Shown piece after piece: positions 1-13,444 of a stretch of 64,000 bases of DNA. The DNA comes from Termitomyces sp. T153 (Eukaryota > Basidiomycota > Agaricomycetes > Agaricales > Lyophyllaceae). The DNA is taken from the NCBI GenBank assembly GCA_018296165.2, contig JACKQL020000015.1, forward strand, positions 558,001 to 622,000. Reading direction: 5' to 3'. The position numbers and the translations under genes were made by a program. Under the pieces are notes generated by a model. It was given only the letters and a program-made list of their open reading frames with translations. It searched no databases and was not told the DNA's origin. Positions within the stretch are counted from its first letter, which is position 1, and every line of letters starts with the position of its first letter.

Positions 1-158
1 GCTTGGTCTGTGGTTGACCTCAATACTTGGTCTGTTGGAAGGGCTATGGACCTAAGGACAACACTTGGGAACCCTGCAAAAACCTCAATGGAGCCCTCAC
101 CAAACTTTGGGACTTCCACTGATGACACCCCACCAAGCCCCAGGACCCCTGGGACTAG
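1..158 (+). pseudogene. C-terminal end of pol (chromodomain tail) of copy C
   Basis: The sequence corresponds to the end of the element A polyprotein: the chromodomain core (YLVHWKGYG in A) followed by a Trp-Glu-Pro region and a short tail ending in Trp-Asp and a TAG stop at 156-158. The frame is damaged, and only the last 50 or so codons are in the window. In intact chromoviruses this domain follows the integrase core and directs integration to marked chromatin. Confidence 0.6.
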
Positions 159-382
159 CAAGCACAGATGGCATTAGTGGGCATAACCCCTGCCTCTGGA
201 TTCATTAGAGATTCAACTCCTACAAGTAACTCCTGCATGTTTTAACTTCTTATCTCCTCACATAATCTGAAAACTCAGTTCTCCAGTCCAGAAAACAAGA
301 ATGAATCAAGTTATGTACATGCTACAGTAGGTTACAAGAGGAGTGGCCAGTGTGGAATATGACATACACAAGGAGACCCCCC

Positions 383-2055
383 CTATTCCCCCCCTTCCTC
401 CAAAATGGACCTCACTACCCTCTTCACCATAGCCACCTCCAATTGCCCCACAATCATAGCTAGGATTTTGGGATACTCCAGAAGAGGTTCTCCCACATCT
501 GTGGCCAACTCCCACCACAACTCAGGCTCCACCATGTTCCTCTGCAGTAACCTGCCAGCAGCCTCCCAATTTGACCCACTCCCTGCCCCAACTCTGCAGG
601 GTGGTCTCCAGGCATCTGCACCAGGCCATCCTGAATTGAGGCAAACATGGCCAAGGCCTTATCAAGGAGGATTCTGTGCTCATGGATCCAGCCTGCCAAT
701 CTGCATCAGTAGAGTCAAAGTATAGAAAAAGGTGCTAGACTTAGGCATCACATTCTGCTACCTGGAGGCCACCTTGTTGGTGAGCCACTCCTCTTGTCTT
801 CATGCCACCTCCAATGCTGTGAGGGACAGGCTGACTTTGGGGGCCCCCCATCCTGCCTCCAACCCCTATCCTGCCTGCACCTCTCCTTGGCCCAACTGCT
901 CCTGCAGTCCCTGCACCTCCAGCAAGCTCTCCATGGCACACTGCAGGGCCACTTCCTGCTCCCTCTGTACCATGTCTCTGTCCCTCTATACCCCTTCATG
1001 CTCCCTCCACATCTTGTCATAGTCCTCCCCAATCCTCCAGACTTCCTCCTTGTGGGCCACAGCAACTTCTGTAACCCCTGCACTTGGCACTGCAGGAACA
1101 CTTTGGTGACAGACTAGGATGCCTTCTCTAGCTGCTCCATGGGTGCCCCCAACACAGAAGAATACACCTGGGGGTTTGGCAGGCCTGCCATTGATCCCTC
1201 ACTGCAGACCCTCTTGCTGAGCCCAGCTTCCAGTAGTGGAGATGCCCTCCTCTTCTCCTTATTGTGCAATGCAGGGGCCCCTTCCCTCTGCTCACCCTGT
1301 GGGGGTCCCACCTTCATCATGAACTGCTCCCCACTCCCTCCACCCAATACTCTGGACCCCTGACCCAACACCTTACCCCCACATCCAACACCCAGCTGCT
1401 CCATGACTCATGCCAAGTCCCATCCTTGCTCCACCAACATGCAGACTGCTTGTCAGCTCAGCAACATGGGGCACTTCTCATGGTGGGCCTGACAAGAGAG
1501 ACACACCAAGGTGTCATGACAGATGCCATGTGCAGATGCCTCAAACTCACAGGTCTTCCTGCATTAAGCACAGAGGGCACACTGGAAAATGATCAGTGGA
1601 GGCATAGAAATTACTCCACCCACTCACTGGAGCTTTGTCCTGACACTACTTGAGGGTCAGGGGACCCCATGCTCACCCCAATGCCTCTGCAAACTTCTCC
1701 AGCATCATGTCTGCCTGTACAATGTGGAGCACCTCCAGGACTGCCATGACCACCCCCAGCTCAAAGTTTGGCCTGGAGGAACACTCTGGAGCTGCCCACA
1801 CCAAATCCCCACTCTAAGGCAAAGCCCCAGAAGACCCTGCCACCACTACCAACAATTCTGCAAGAGGGGTTAGCACTGTGTAACAACGCAACAAGAACAC
1901 CTATGACTCTGGTACATCGCATTGACTTGTCTGCTCCACCACTGGTCAGACTCCTCCCCCTCATTTTCAGACCATTCCTCCACACTCTTGCCACCAGAGA
2001 GCAGGGGAGTTGGAGATGCTGAGGACAACACTAAATAAGATGCAGAGGATGACAT
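383..2055 (-). pseudogene. Antisense gene of the LTR element, decayed copy C
   Basis: Read on the minus strand from ATG 2,055 to TAG at 383-385. It is collinear with the antisense genes of elements A and B: a start beginning MSSS, an acidic stretch, a candidate first intron near 1,858-1,905, a cysteine cluster near 1,450-1,560 (a CEF triplet, then VCLSC followed by HEKC), a coiled-coil zone, then the C-terminal domain (EHRILLD, SIQDGL, LLAGY) near 500-700 and a final WWEL block. Several stops and lost splice sites mark it as dead. Function is unknown; the cysteines, basic linker and coiled coil suggest a nuclear nucleic-acid-binding or scaffolding protein, which is inference only. Confidence 0.65.
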
Positions 2056-2252
2056 TGAGAAGGTTGGGGAAGCACCAGGGTACATCCTGACTCTTTTTAA
2101 TTTCTCAGAAAAGCTTCTTGATGGGCAACAATCCTGCTTTGACTTTGTTACCCATGCTGCTGCTGCTGCAGATTTGATCAATATTGCTTGCACTTTGAGT
2201 TCCATGCCCCTACCAAACCCCAACTCTTGCCCCACATCTCAAGGGTCTCAAT

Positions 2253-2268
2253 GCTGAAGGGGAGGTGA
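2253..2268 (+). other. Polypurine tract of copy C
   Basis: A purine-rich run directly before the LTR start TGTCA at 2,269. It matches the tracts at 58,558-58,572 and 63,932-63,945. In LTR elements this site primes plus-strand DNA synthesis. Confidence 0.65.
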
Positions 2269-2399
2269 TGTCACAACCTGCTCCCACACCTCTGGACCTC
2301 CCCCCAGGTCACCCTGCCTTCCTGGAGCACTCTCCAATGTTCCCCCAACTCACCCCAACCTTGATGAAGAAGTCACCCCACAAAGCCATCATGTTATCC

Positions 2400-4880
2400 C
2401 CATCCTCCCATACTGGAAGTGAATAACAGATGCAGCAATTATTCCAGAACTCTATGGCTATCTGCAGGAATTTTGGAAATCCTGACCTCTTCTTGACTAT
2501 GACTGCCAATCTAAAGTGGTCAGAAATTGAAAATCTTTCTTGAAGGAACCTGCAATTAATAGGGAAAAGCAAACAGCTGCTGATTGACCTAATATTGTTG
2601 CCAGAGTTTTTGAACTCAAGAAAAATGCTGTGGTGAAGGAGATCAAGGAAGGTCTTTTCAGCAGCTGTGTGGCTTATGTTCATACCATTGAATTCCAAAA
2701 GAGAGGACTTCCACATATGCACATTTTGATCTTTTTCCATCATCATCACAGGATCAAGGATGCACCTGATGTGGATTTCATGATTTCTGCCCAAATTCCT
2801 GATCCAGTTGCTCAGCCTCAATTGTACCAGGTATATGCTTTGTTTCAATCCTGAATTCAGTTGCTTATCTTTGTTATTAGGTTATTACTACCAACATGGT
2901 CCATGGTCCATGCAGAGCTGCTAAAACCAATGCTAAATGCATGGTAAATGGCAAATGTTCTAAAAGATACCCAAAGCAATTTCAAGAAACTACTCAGTAT
3001 TAATGGCTATCCTCAATATGCCAGGCCTAACAATGGCTGCTTCTTTGAAAAAAATGGTCATTGATATGACAATTGTAATGTTGTCCCATACAACCCTTAT
3101 CTCTCAGGAAAATATCAATGCCACATCAATGTGGAGGTCTGTGCTTCAGTAGAAGCCATCAAGTACACTCACAAGTACATCTACAAAGGCCATGATAGGA
3201 CAACTGTGGGAATTTCCAAAGAGCAGATGGACCAGAGGGATGAAATCAAGGAACACCTGGATGCCAGATACATTTCTGCAGCTGAATCATGCTGGCACAT
3301 CTTTGAATTCAACATGCATAGAGAATATCCTCCTGTGTATTGGATACCTGTGCATTTGGAGGGCCAACATGAAGTCTACTTTCAGAATAATGAGCCTTTG
3401 GAGATGGTAGCTGCCAGGCCTAATGCAGACAAGACTGCACTCACTGCTTGGTTTGAAGCCAATACCAAATTCCCTAATAACAGCACCACCTATCAGAATT
3501 TTCCAACCAAGTTTGTCTATGATGCTTCTCAAAGGACTTGAAGGAGAGGCAAAGAGGAACAGCTATTTGGAGGATGTACTTTGCTTCACCTCAACAGGGA
3601 GAAAGGTTCTACCTTAGGATGCTCCTTACAGTTGTGACAAATGCAACATCATGCATGGGCTGATCTCAGGACAGTCAATGGCCACACCTATCCTACTTAC
3701 AAAGAGGCATGCAAGGCCCTTGGTCTTCTAGAAGATGATGCAGAATGGAGGCAGTGTCTTGCTGAAGCTGCTCCAATCCAATGAGGATCAGCTCTCAGAC
3801 AGCTCTTTTGCACTATCCTATTCCACTGTACTCCTACCACTCCAGAGGCTCTATGGGACAAATTCAAGCACTCCATTTGTGATGATCTTTGATATAGACT
3901 GGAGAATATCCAACAGTACAGGGACAGAGTCTTTACTGATGAATATGTCTATGACTATGGCCTTCATCTGATCAATGACAACCTGAAGAATTTTGGCAAG
4001 ACTCTTCAAGACTTTCCCAACATGCCAGAACCCCAACAGGTTTGGAATGTGATTCCAGGTAAGTTGGACATTATATAAAGATTTGACATCAATGCTGATA
4101 AAATGATTTTAGGGAATAGACTTTTGCAAGAAGAAACAGATTATGATGTTGAGGAGTTGAAGAGAAGAGTGGATGAAAACAAGGCCAAGTTTAATGCTGA
4201 ACAGCTGGGGGGCCTTCAATGAAGTTATGGACTCTGTGGACAACAGCTTGAGCAAGATGATATTCATTCACAGTGCAGGTGGATGTGGCAAAACATTTGT
4301 CTGCAACACTTTGGCTTCTGCTGTTCGGTCCAATGGAGATGTGGCATTATGTGTAGCATCATCTGGGATTGCTGCCTTATTGCTAGAGGGTGATAGAACT
4401 GCACATTCAAAGTTCAAAATCCCCATTCCTGCTCTGGATACATCCATCGCCAATATTGAAAGAGGAACACAATTGTCTCAACTCTTACTCTAGACCAAAG
4501 TTGTCATCTGGGATGAAATCCCAATGCAACACAAAAATGCCATTGACTCTGCAGATTGAGGGTTCAGAGACATCCTGGAGAAGGATGTTCCTTTTGGTGG
4601 AGTGACTGTGGTGTTTGGAGGAGATTTTCAGCAAACTCTCCCAGTTATTCAACATGGACTCAGGCAGCAGATGATTGCTGCTTCACTCAAAAGAGGAAGA
4701 CTTTGGGATCATGTTCAAGTCCACTATTGGTTCAAAACATGAGATTGGATCAGACTCCTGATAACATTGCTGATGCAGCTTGGTTATTGGATGTTGGTAC
4801 TGGAAAAAACCTTGGGCCTGGAGAAACAGTACAACTTCCAGAAACCATGATCTGTGATGACAATTCTGTCACTGGATTGA
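2400..4880 (+). pseudogene. Degenerate, truncated Helitron Rep-helicase gene
   Basis: Broken but clear Helitron protein. In order: a GNPDLFLTMTAN block near 2,480 (Helitron-like N domain), the HUH-type motif KRGLPHMHIL near 2,700, a spliced-looking join near 2,830-2,880 to a VHGPC/CSKRYPK block, and the Rep tyrosine motif KYTHKYIYKG near 3,165. Then a PIF1-type helicase: Walker A GGCGKT near 4,280, VVIWDE near 4,500 and [11 protein letters not shown] near 4,620. Rep would nick and join DNA at the rolling-circle origin and the helicase would unwind it. The frame is split by several stops and frameshifts, and the later helicase motifs (IV-VI) are not seen after 4,880. CpG is almost absent. Confidence 0.85.
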
Positions 4881-5205
4881 ACCTATTAAATACTTGTATT
4901 GTAATTATATAAGGCAGTGCCTTACTTCATACTTTGTAGACAAGATCAATTGACTGGTTTTGACTTACAAGGTGTGAATTGTAAGCTGTGCAAACCATTA
5001 TGGAAACATTACAATCAGTCACTTTGCTAGGTAGTCACTAGAGATTGCTAGAGGTCATAAAAAGAAAGTCATCCAATGGGCTGAAGGTCTAGGCCACATG
5101 TGACTAAGTCACATGATTGTTCTGTCACATAGAAACCAGAAAATCTAGAAGTTGCCAAAAACATAGGAATAACAGGAATCAGTGCTTAGCAAGAATATGG
5201 TCTTA
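4881..5205. other. AT-rich stretch, nothing recognised
   Basis: No coding pattern, RNA gene or clear repeat is seen. Composition matches the flanking old transposon debris. Confidence 0.5.
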
Positions 5206-5661
5206 TCACATACTGATCACATACTCCAATATTCTCTTTTTCCTGTCTCTATCTCTCTGAATACTAGCATGTTCAAATAAAGATTTCATCCTTTGTAAAA
5301 AGTGCCAAACCTCAGAGAGTTCAGTGTGCTTAAACTTAGATGCATCTCTGCTGTCTGGCAGTGGCAATTTATACCTGGTGGTTTGCTCCATGATTCTGAC
5401 CAAAATAGTTGATTCAAGAACAGGAGACAAAGTTTGATTTTTAATTGAGGTTGATTTGTCAGAACAAAGTTGTCACTGTCTAAGTGCAACTTCAAGGTTA
5501 GGCGAAGGAGATACAGTCCTTCTGCTAGTAGCATGAGTTTTCCTTTTCCTTTGGTTAAGAGAGCTTTGAACCTTTAGTTTGGCAACCTTAGATGTGCTGG
5601 GCCAAGACCCAGGTGGAGCAAAATTAATGTTTCTTAAGTTGGACTCCTCATGGAGATCCAA
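5206..5661 (-). pseudogene. Gag-like fragment of a retroelement
   Basis: Two consecutive minus-strand open stretches separated by a stop read as one product. The second half has the pattern PLPDSRDASKFK, then a WHFLQRMKSLFEHA-like helix and KKRILEYV. This resembles the N-terminal gag-like domain common in basidiomycete retroelements (small basic-Pro segment, APKF-like motif, then a helical segment with paired Phe/Leu). No protease or polymerase follows. The match is by pattern only. Confidence 0.4.
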
Positions 5662-6760
5662 AAAGTGAGTTTTGTGTGAAGAAACCTCTCACAGTGGGCT
5701 CCAGATGATGCAAATTAAAAAGTTTACTTAGTTGCATGATCACATCAACTTAAATAAACTCCTCTATTCACTGTTGTGGGAGGCTTAATTACACTTAGTC
5801 TCACTTGAATATAGAACAGATTAAATGATACTTGACATTTCATTGATTTATTCAAAGGTTTGAGATGGTCTTACACAGTTGAATGGGTCCAAAAGTATAT
5901 TTTTACCAATACCCAAAGAACCAAATAGCTCCTAGGCCTAAGAAATCCACTCCCTAGAGATTTCCAAGCCATGGCAGTCCAAGTATTTGGTGATACTCTT
6001 GAAATCCTACCCCTTTTATAGCTGGTGATTTGCACATGGACTTGGACTTATCCTGCATGTTTTTGTTGTTGTCCAGAAGTGCAAAGGGCCAGTTGTTAGT
6101 CTAGGCATCATGGTACCACATGGGCATTTCTCAGCAACATGGTTAGTCCTTTCCTCTTTTCTTCTCTTTCTCAAACTTGGTTCTTTTGTTCTCCTGTCCT
6201 ACAGGTTGTTGCCAGCATGCTTATCAGGCAAAGGGTGGGTCACAGACAATAGACAAGGAGATGAGGATAAAGAGTGGTCAGAGAAGAGCACCACTTGAGA
6301 AAACACCAAGGATAGCTGGCACTGCTACTTTGTGAGGGTCAGCTATCACATCAATCATTTTCTTGATTGATGACATTGTAAACCCTCAACCCTTGTCTTT
6401 TGACCTCACAGCCAAGGGAATTTTACTGGGTTCTTGGAGTTTTGGTAGTAGCCTTTCTCAGAAGTAAGCATCCCCTCTGCTTACAGTTTTTGGCTGATGC
6501 CTACAGTTCTTTGTCATTGGGTATCTTTGAAGGGATATCTCTGTTTTAATACCATATCTCAGTTCTCACTGGTGAGTACCTACATATCAATACAGACCAG
6601 GATTAAATTCATTAATGAACAAAACTGCCTCAAGTTCTTACAAATGACAGCACAGTCCTACATACCTTGTGACTGCACCATGCATAATTGCATACAGAAT
6701 AAGTTCAGGTACAATTGAATTAGTTCTAAAAAGACATCATGGAGTGCCATGATGTGCCTG
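5662..6760. other. AT-rich, CpG-poor debris ending in a small hairpin
   Basis: No coding signal seen. At 6,734-6,755 there is a perfect inverted repeat (9-bp arms ACATCATGG / CCATGATGT, 4-nt loop). Just after it, at about 6,760-6,780, the composition changes to the CpG-containing host type, so the hairpin marks or lies very close to the transposon/host boundary. Confidence 0.5.
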
Positions 6761-8249
6761 AGAATAGCAGCTTACATCTTCGAGCCAGACCTAGACTCAT
6801 TGAGGAGCCAGCAGAGCATGAAGGGATTTACAACATCACAAGCCACAGTACATCCCGCTTATGCCCAAGTAGTATACGTCCGCGAAACTAGTAGGTCGTC
6901 AGCCCATCGAAAACTCACTGAAGTTGAGTGAGGTTCAGGAAAGATGCCAACTCTAATACTGTGGACAACTTCTTGACGTCAATTCAGTCATTACTACCAT
7001 GTTGACTTACACAAGGATTGTCTGAGCTAAATATGAAATTAGGTATGAACTACACAGTATGTTGTATGATTTGGTAGGAGACTTACTGATCCTGAATCCT
7101 GGAGGGGCACTAAATATCTTGATAACCAATGTATGAATGCGTTACCACGCCGAGTGGCAGGCATGAAAGGAGGACCTAGTATAGAACCTACTTCGACATA
7201 GTTTTTCCTTCATCCCAAGGAAAACTTGCCGCGGGGGCAGTATGAAGAATACGTCTGTCTAGAGGGTGAAAAGACTAGATACATTTGTCAGGAATGATAT
7301 CAAAATTCTGGGCCAACTTACAAATCTAAAAAGGACATATGAGGAGGATATAGACTTCATGAAAAGACTCACTGTTGAACAGTAAAAGCTCTCAAATAGT
7401 CAACTTTTATTAAAATTATAGAACATCTAGGAGAATGGAAAAACACACAATTCCGAGCAGTTGGGCGGAAGTCGAACTTTTGGTGAAGATTAGAACAAAT
7501 AGAGAAGCTGAGAAGCATTCTAAGGCACACAAGGAAATTGTGTCTATGTTGTTTGGAATCACGAACCGAATGACGAAGTCTACATATACTTGATGGCTCA
7601 GAAGGCTGATCAAAGAGTCCTAAGAATACTACAACAAACTACAATGTTCAGCATATTTAAGAGGGAGTATTCCCTAGCTTACAAAAGAACCCCGACCTAC
7701 AGTGATATGAGAAGAATGTGTCTACAATGCGGAGGCGGTTAATTTGAGGCTCACCGAAAGCCTGGGTGAATACATTATCATCTTGATTGTGAACAAAAAA
7801 GTAGTGTATAACCAAAAACGAATGTTCACTAGACTTGGACAGGTAAAGGAACCTATGAGGACTTTACCGCTCCCATGCCATACATTCTACATAACCACGT
7901 ACGTTAGTCGGGGCCGAGAAATAATGATGACAAACATCCTGACACTGCATCGAATATGTACGCTATCATGAGGCAGCCCCATTTTTCCTGGAAATCGACC
8001 GGAAGTATATCTGCGGTAGGAATTCGGGGAGAGGACGCACAAGAGCTTTGCAATTTGAGCTAGGTGATATAGATGTATGGATAATCAATCTGACCACCTG
8101 GACACCTTTTTGACACCTTCAGTCAGCTTTAGTACTATAGGAAGCAGGAATGGACGACTCGAATTTAGCACTGGCATTCTCATCACCATCAGTCGATACC
8201 GCAGTCCATCGCATGAACACATGCTATTGTCAAAACCTTTCGGTAGATG
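6761..8249. other. Host-composition intergenic stretch, no gene recognised
   Basis: Base composition is host-like, with CpG present. Open frames are short and overlap on both strands; none shows a family motif or a convincing exon chain. It could hold 3' sequence of the minus-strand gene that ends at 8,250, or an undetected small gene. Confidence 0.4.
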
Positions 8250-8916
8250 TCAGAACACCCCGTTTGGACAGCAGTTTGCATAATGGTTAGCACTCGCCTT
8301 TGACTTGTCAGGCTCGGAAAATAAAGGATTGAAGGGAGAATCTGGAGAGAAATTTCCGGACAAACTGGGGAGTGCCTCGATTGCAGCCGAAATGCCAGGA
8401 CACCGCTGTAAGTTATGTGAACGTGAATGCGTGAATGGCTGTCCACGGCTGGTACCATCAAAGATCTTCTGAGCAGAGTCTTCATAATGCCCGTAATCAA
8501 GCAATCGAGGCACCAAAAAATGATCTCACTCCATGGAAGTTCTGAATAATCGCGTACTCCTGCGCACTCGCTGTAGTACAGCTGAAAAATCCATCTGACC
8601 ACTGCATACGTCGTCATACTAAACCCGGAAAGAATACTTACAACTCGAGGCGCCGAACTCTGAGCACTCAAACACCACGTCCGCATCCAAGGTACGACGT
8701 CCACGCCCAATAAATGGAGTTGGCCGAAGCACCCGAGAGCAAAGGCTCAAGTAATGCACATCATGATACACAACGTTGTGAGGACTGAACTCTGGCATCT
8801 GTAGATGCCATATGACCCAGAAGTAGTATGCAAGCAACCTCAGACCACGAAAGCAACTTACCGTTCTGGATCCAATTATTTGATAGTCGGACACGAAGTC
8901 CTTGTGAGGCGGCCAT
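8250..8916 (-). CDS. Small spliced protein, weak RRM-like pattern (162 aa)
   Basis: Gene model from reading: exons 8,862-8,916, 8,642-8,791, 8,530-8,594 and 8,250-8,468, with donors GTAAGT, GTAAGT and GTGAGA and AG acceptors; the sum is 489 nt, exactly in frame. The product starts MAASQGLRVRL. It has a middle part with DADVVFECSEFG, then SYGFFSCTTASAQEYAI and NFHGKIFDG, which is the spacing of RNP1 and the following helix/loop of an RNA-recognition motif; the C-terminal third is Ser/Pro-rich. The RRM idea is weak because no clear RNP2 is visible. It is divergently arranged with ELP3, 265 bp apart, so the two may share a promoter. The end is uncertain: a GT near the last codons could extend the gene. 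Confidence 0.5.
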
Positions 8917-9181
8917 AGCCCCCGTATATAAGCTTAATTACCGAGAACTTCGGCAGGTAAAATTCCAAAGATTTAGTCAAGTATAAGTGCTGAAAAATAT
9001 CCGAGGTCATGTACATAGATATGGGTAGTCGGACGTTTTGATCGTCATCATTTCAATTCCGATTCCCGAACTTTAGATTTCTGCTTGACCAGACTTTCCT
9101 GCGTCTTTTCACTGTCTACGGTCATCGGATCACGAAAGAGCTTTTTCGATTAGGAAGCTTGTTGTCTACAGAGACTCGAAA
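8917..9181. promoter_or_regulatory. Divergent intergenic region of the small gene and ELP3
   Basis: 265 bp between two start codons pointing outwards. No strict TATA box is obvious. The position alone makes it the likely promoter of both genes. Confidence 0.4.
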
Positions 9182-11435
<2,254 letters not shown>

Positions 11436-11904
11436 ATACTAGATTCATCAAACCTAAATTATAGGTTGTACTTGTTATGATGTATGTGTACTGAACCAGT
11501 CAATCGACGATAATCGTCGAAAGAATATACTCCTCTAGGCGGCAGACAAGGTGGCAAGCTGTTCGATGCTAGGAAGAAATTGAGTTGATTGATGTGCATT
11601 CTCCTACCGACAAGTGGGACTACTGACTCGACGGTGGCCACGGCCGACGTGGAGAGGTGAGCCGAAAGCCCTTGTCAATGGGGGGGAGGATGAGGGGGAG
11701 GGCATCGTCTCTTCCCCCATCATGTATTGATGTCTCCCGATGCTCCTCCTTTCTTGTCGTGGGATGGAGGCTTCAATGGAGAGCGCGTGAGACTGCAACT
11801 GTGTGGGAAGTTCGCGGAACCGCCGGTTTATAAAGAGGGATTAAGCTCGGCTCAGGATCCACATCCGTGCGAGTAAAGATAGAGACATGATAAGGTTTGG
11901 TTTG
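11436..11904. other. Tail-to-tail intergenic region of ELP3 and MDM12
   Basis: Convergent 3' ends. A perfect 17-bp palindrome, TCGACGAT-A-ATCGTCGA, lies at 11,504-11,520, about 70 bp after the ELP3 stop; it could be a 3'-end structure. No further gene seen. Confidence 0.45.
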
Positions 11905-13020
11905 TCACGCATTCTGACCACCCATGACAAGGGTGTGAAAGTTCGGGAAGACGAGCTCTTCCTCTACAGTTTTGCGAATGACATCCTGAATGAAGCGCTC
12001 CACACGTGTTACATTTTTGAGCACATGTTTGTCCGCCTGACCGATCTCGCTCTCGATATAGATAGAGGGGAGGAGCCTCTGCCCGACGGGCAGCGGCTTG
12101 GATGGGCGGATGGACGCGGCGGGAGAGTCATCGTCAAGATCAGGTGGGGTGCTGCTGACGGAGCCACGTTTTGGGCGCGCGCCTGCTGGACCGTAAGGAT
12201 CAAGGTCATCGAGGATACAGATGTGCACACGGCGCCGTTCGCCTTCGTATGCTACAGCAAGTTCGCCATTGAAGACAAGGCCAGTGATGGAAAGCTTGAT
12301 AGGGAGCGACATAAACATAGGGGATGGGTAGTTAATCAATAGTGAGGTTGTGAGGGTGATACGAAGGTCCGAGTGCCAGTTCACGTGGAGGTGTACTTGA
12401 AGATTCGGATGCTGAGCTTGTGGGGGCTGTACTTGCTCTGTTGTGGTTCGTAAAGGATCTGAACTAGCACCAAAAGAGGAGTGATGTAGATTTGCTGAGT
12501 GTTCTTCATTCACTGAAGGGGCGCGAAACGGAGTGGCTGGAGATGGGCTACGATGGATGGGACCATTTGGCCATGACATTATATGGTCCCCAAGGTTCGG
12601 TACGCTCATACTAGTGTTCCAAGGGTCTGCAGCAGTTGTGACCGGGGTTGGGAAAGCATACATACTTGCAGAGCCATACCGCACATGTGGTGGAAGATGT
12701 CGATACGCAAGTCCCTCCTCTCGCGTCCCTACTCTTCTTGGTACCCATTCAAAGCCTTCTTCATCCTCTGCACCTTCGGTAAGCTTTACGGGGCCTCTAT
12801 CAAAATCGTCCTCGTCCTCGTCCTCGAGAAAATCCCGGTAGATATCACGCAGATCAACCAGTTCGACATCCGGTGCTGTGGAACCAAATTCTAGAGAGGT
12901 AACTTCGACTGGGCCGATGAAGGAGGGCCGCTCAGCGTTCGTGAGTTGCCGGTTGAGAACGTCGACGAGATACGAAGCAAGCGAAGCGTCCAACTTGCCC
13001 CATTCCAGATCAATGGACAT
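11905..13020 (-). CDS. MDM12: ERMES tether subunit Mdm12
   Basis: A single open frame of 371 aa without introns. It begins MSIDLEWGKLD and has the typical early block VEVTSLEFGSTAPDVELVDLRD. After a long disordered Pro/Ser insert (about residues 90-205) come the second half of the SMP lipid-transfer domain (LQVHLHVNWHSDLRITL, LSITGLVFNGELAVAY), VHICILDD and a C-terminal ESEIGQADKHVLKNVTRVERFIQDVIRKTVEEELVFPN-like block (only short pieces quoted). Mdm12 binds phospholipid and bridges Mmm1 in the ER to Mdm34 in the mitochondrial outer membrane. Upstream distance to the next gene is only about 120 bp. The long insert is common in basidiomycete orthologues. Confidence 0.93.
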   Translation of the reverse strand: MSIDLEWGKLDASLASYLVDVLNRQLTNAERPSFIGPVEVTSLEFGSTAPDVELVDLRDIYRDFLEDEDEDDFDRGPVKLTEGAEDEEGFEWVPRRVGTREEGLAYRHLPPHVRYGSASMYAFPTPVTTAADPWNTSMSVPNLGDHIMSWPNGPIHRSPSPATPFRAPSVNEEHSANLHHSSFGASSDPLRTTTEQVQPPQAQHPNLQVHLHVNWHSDLRITLTTSLLINYPSPMFMSLPIKLSITGLVFNGELAVAYEGERRRVHICILDDLDPYGPAGARPKRGSVSSTPPDLDDDSPAASIRPSKPLPVGQRLLPSIYIESEIGQADKHVLKNVTRVERFIQDVIRKTVEEELVFPNFHTLVMGGQNA

Positions 13021-13142
13021 GGCCTACCAAGTTGAACGTTGAACCTGCGAAACTCACATGATCTAGACTCAAGGGTGCTGCCAGTCATCGATTGGTATCC
13101 GTTACGAGTGTCTGTAATGGGAATCTCTACAGATATGTTCTA

Positions 13143-13377
13143 TCATACGTATGTGGTGTTAACAGCTACGTAAAAACTGCCCTTGTTTCCCAAACCATTG
13201 AGTGTCTCTTTCGCATCTTGAACAGTAGCGCTCGGGACGCTCCACGCCACGTGGAATTCCGACATCTCAACCAACCGCCGAGAAACCGCATCCATGTTCA
13301 ATGCAGCAGAGCTATTCCTTCGGTAGTTGGCAGTAGTGAGAACTAGACCTTGGTTTGGACAGCACCGACTCCACAGC
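13143..13377 (-). other. Possible alternative last exon of YND1 or separate small ORF
   Basis: An open minus-strand stretch without stops, including MDAVSRRLVEMSEFHVAW and ending NTTYV before TGA. It is joined in frame to YND1 if the GTAAGC intron 13,378-13,448 is removed. No family is recognised. It may instead be 3' UTR of YND1 or promoter of MDM12. Confidence 0.3.
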
Positions 13378-13444
13378 CTGCGAGTCTCTGGTGCATTGGG
13401 CGTGACATTCTCACAACGACAGCACGCCATATTTCCGTTGTGGC

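Larger units (their letters stand above)
1..2360 (+). mobile_element. 3' part of a Tf1/sushi-like LTR retrotransposon (copy C), window-truncated
   Basis: This stretch aligns by eye, block after block, with 56,290-58,660 of element A: the last part of the chromodomain, a stop codon, about 2.1 kb of 3' internal sequence holding an antisense gene, a polypurine tract and the first bases of a 3' LTR. CpG is almost absent and many C positions of element A read T here, so this copy is old. The LTR can be followed for only about 90 bp from 2,269; after that comes Helitron-like sequence. The 5' part lies outside the window. Confidence 0.8.

Noticed and set aside
6734..6761. Hairpin followed by CTGA as a Helitron 3' end
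   Set aside because: The spacing (2 nt) is too short, the next base is G rather than T, and it is 1.9 kb from the recognisable Helitron protein, so it is recorded only as a hairpin.
8189..8710. 173-codon single minus-strand frame near ELP3
   Set aside because: It runs through consensus splice donors and conflicts with the better four-exon model that uses other frames.
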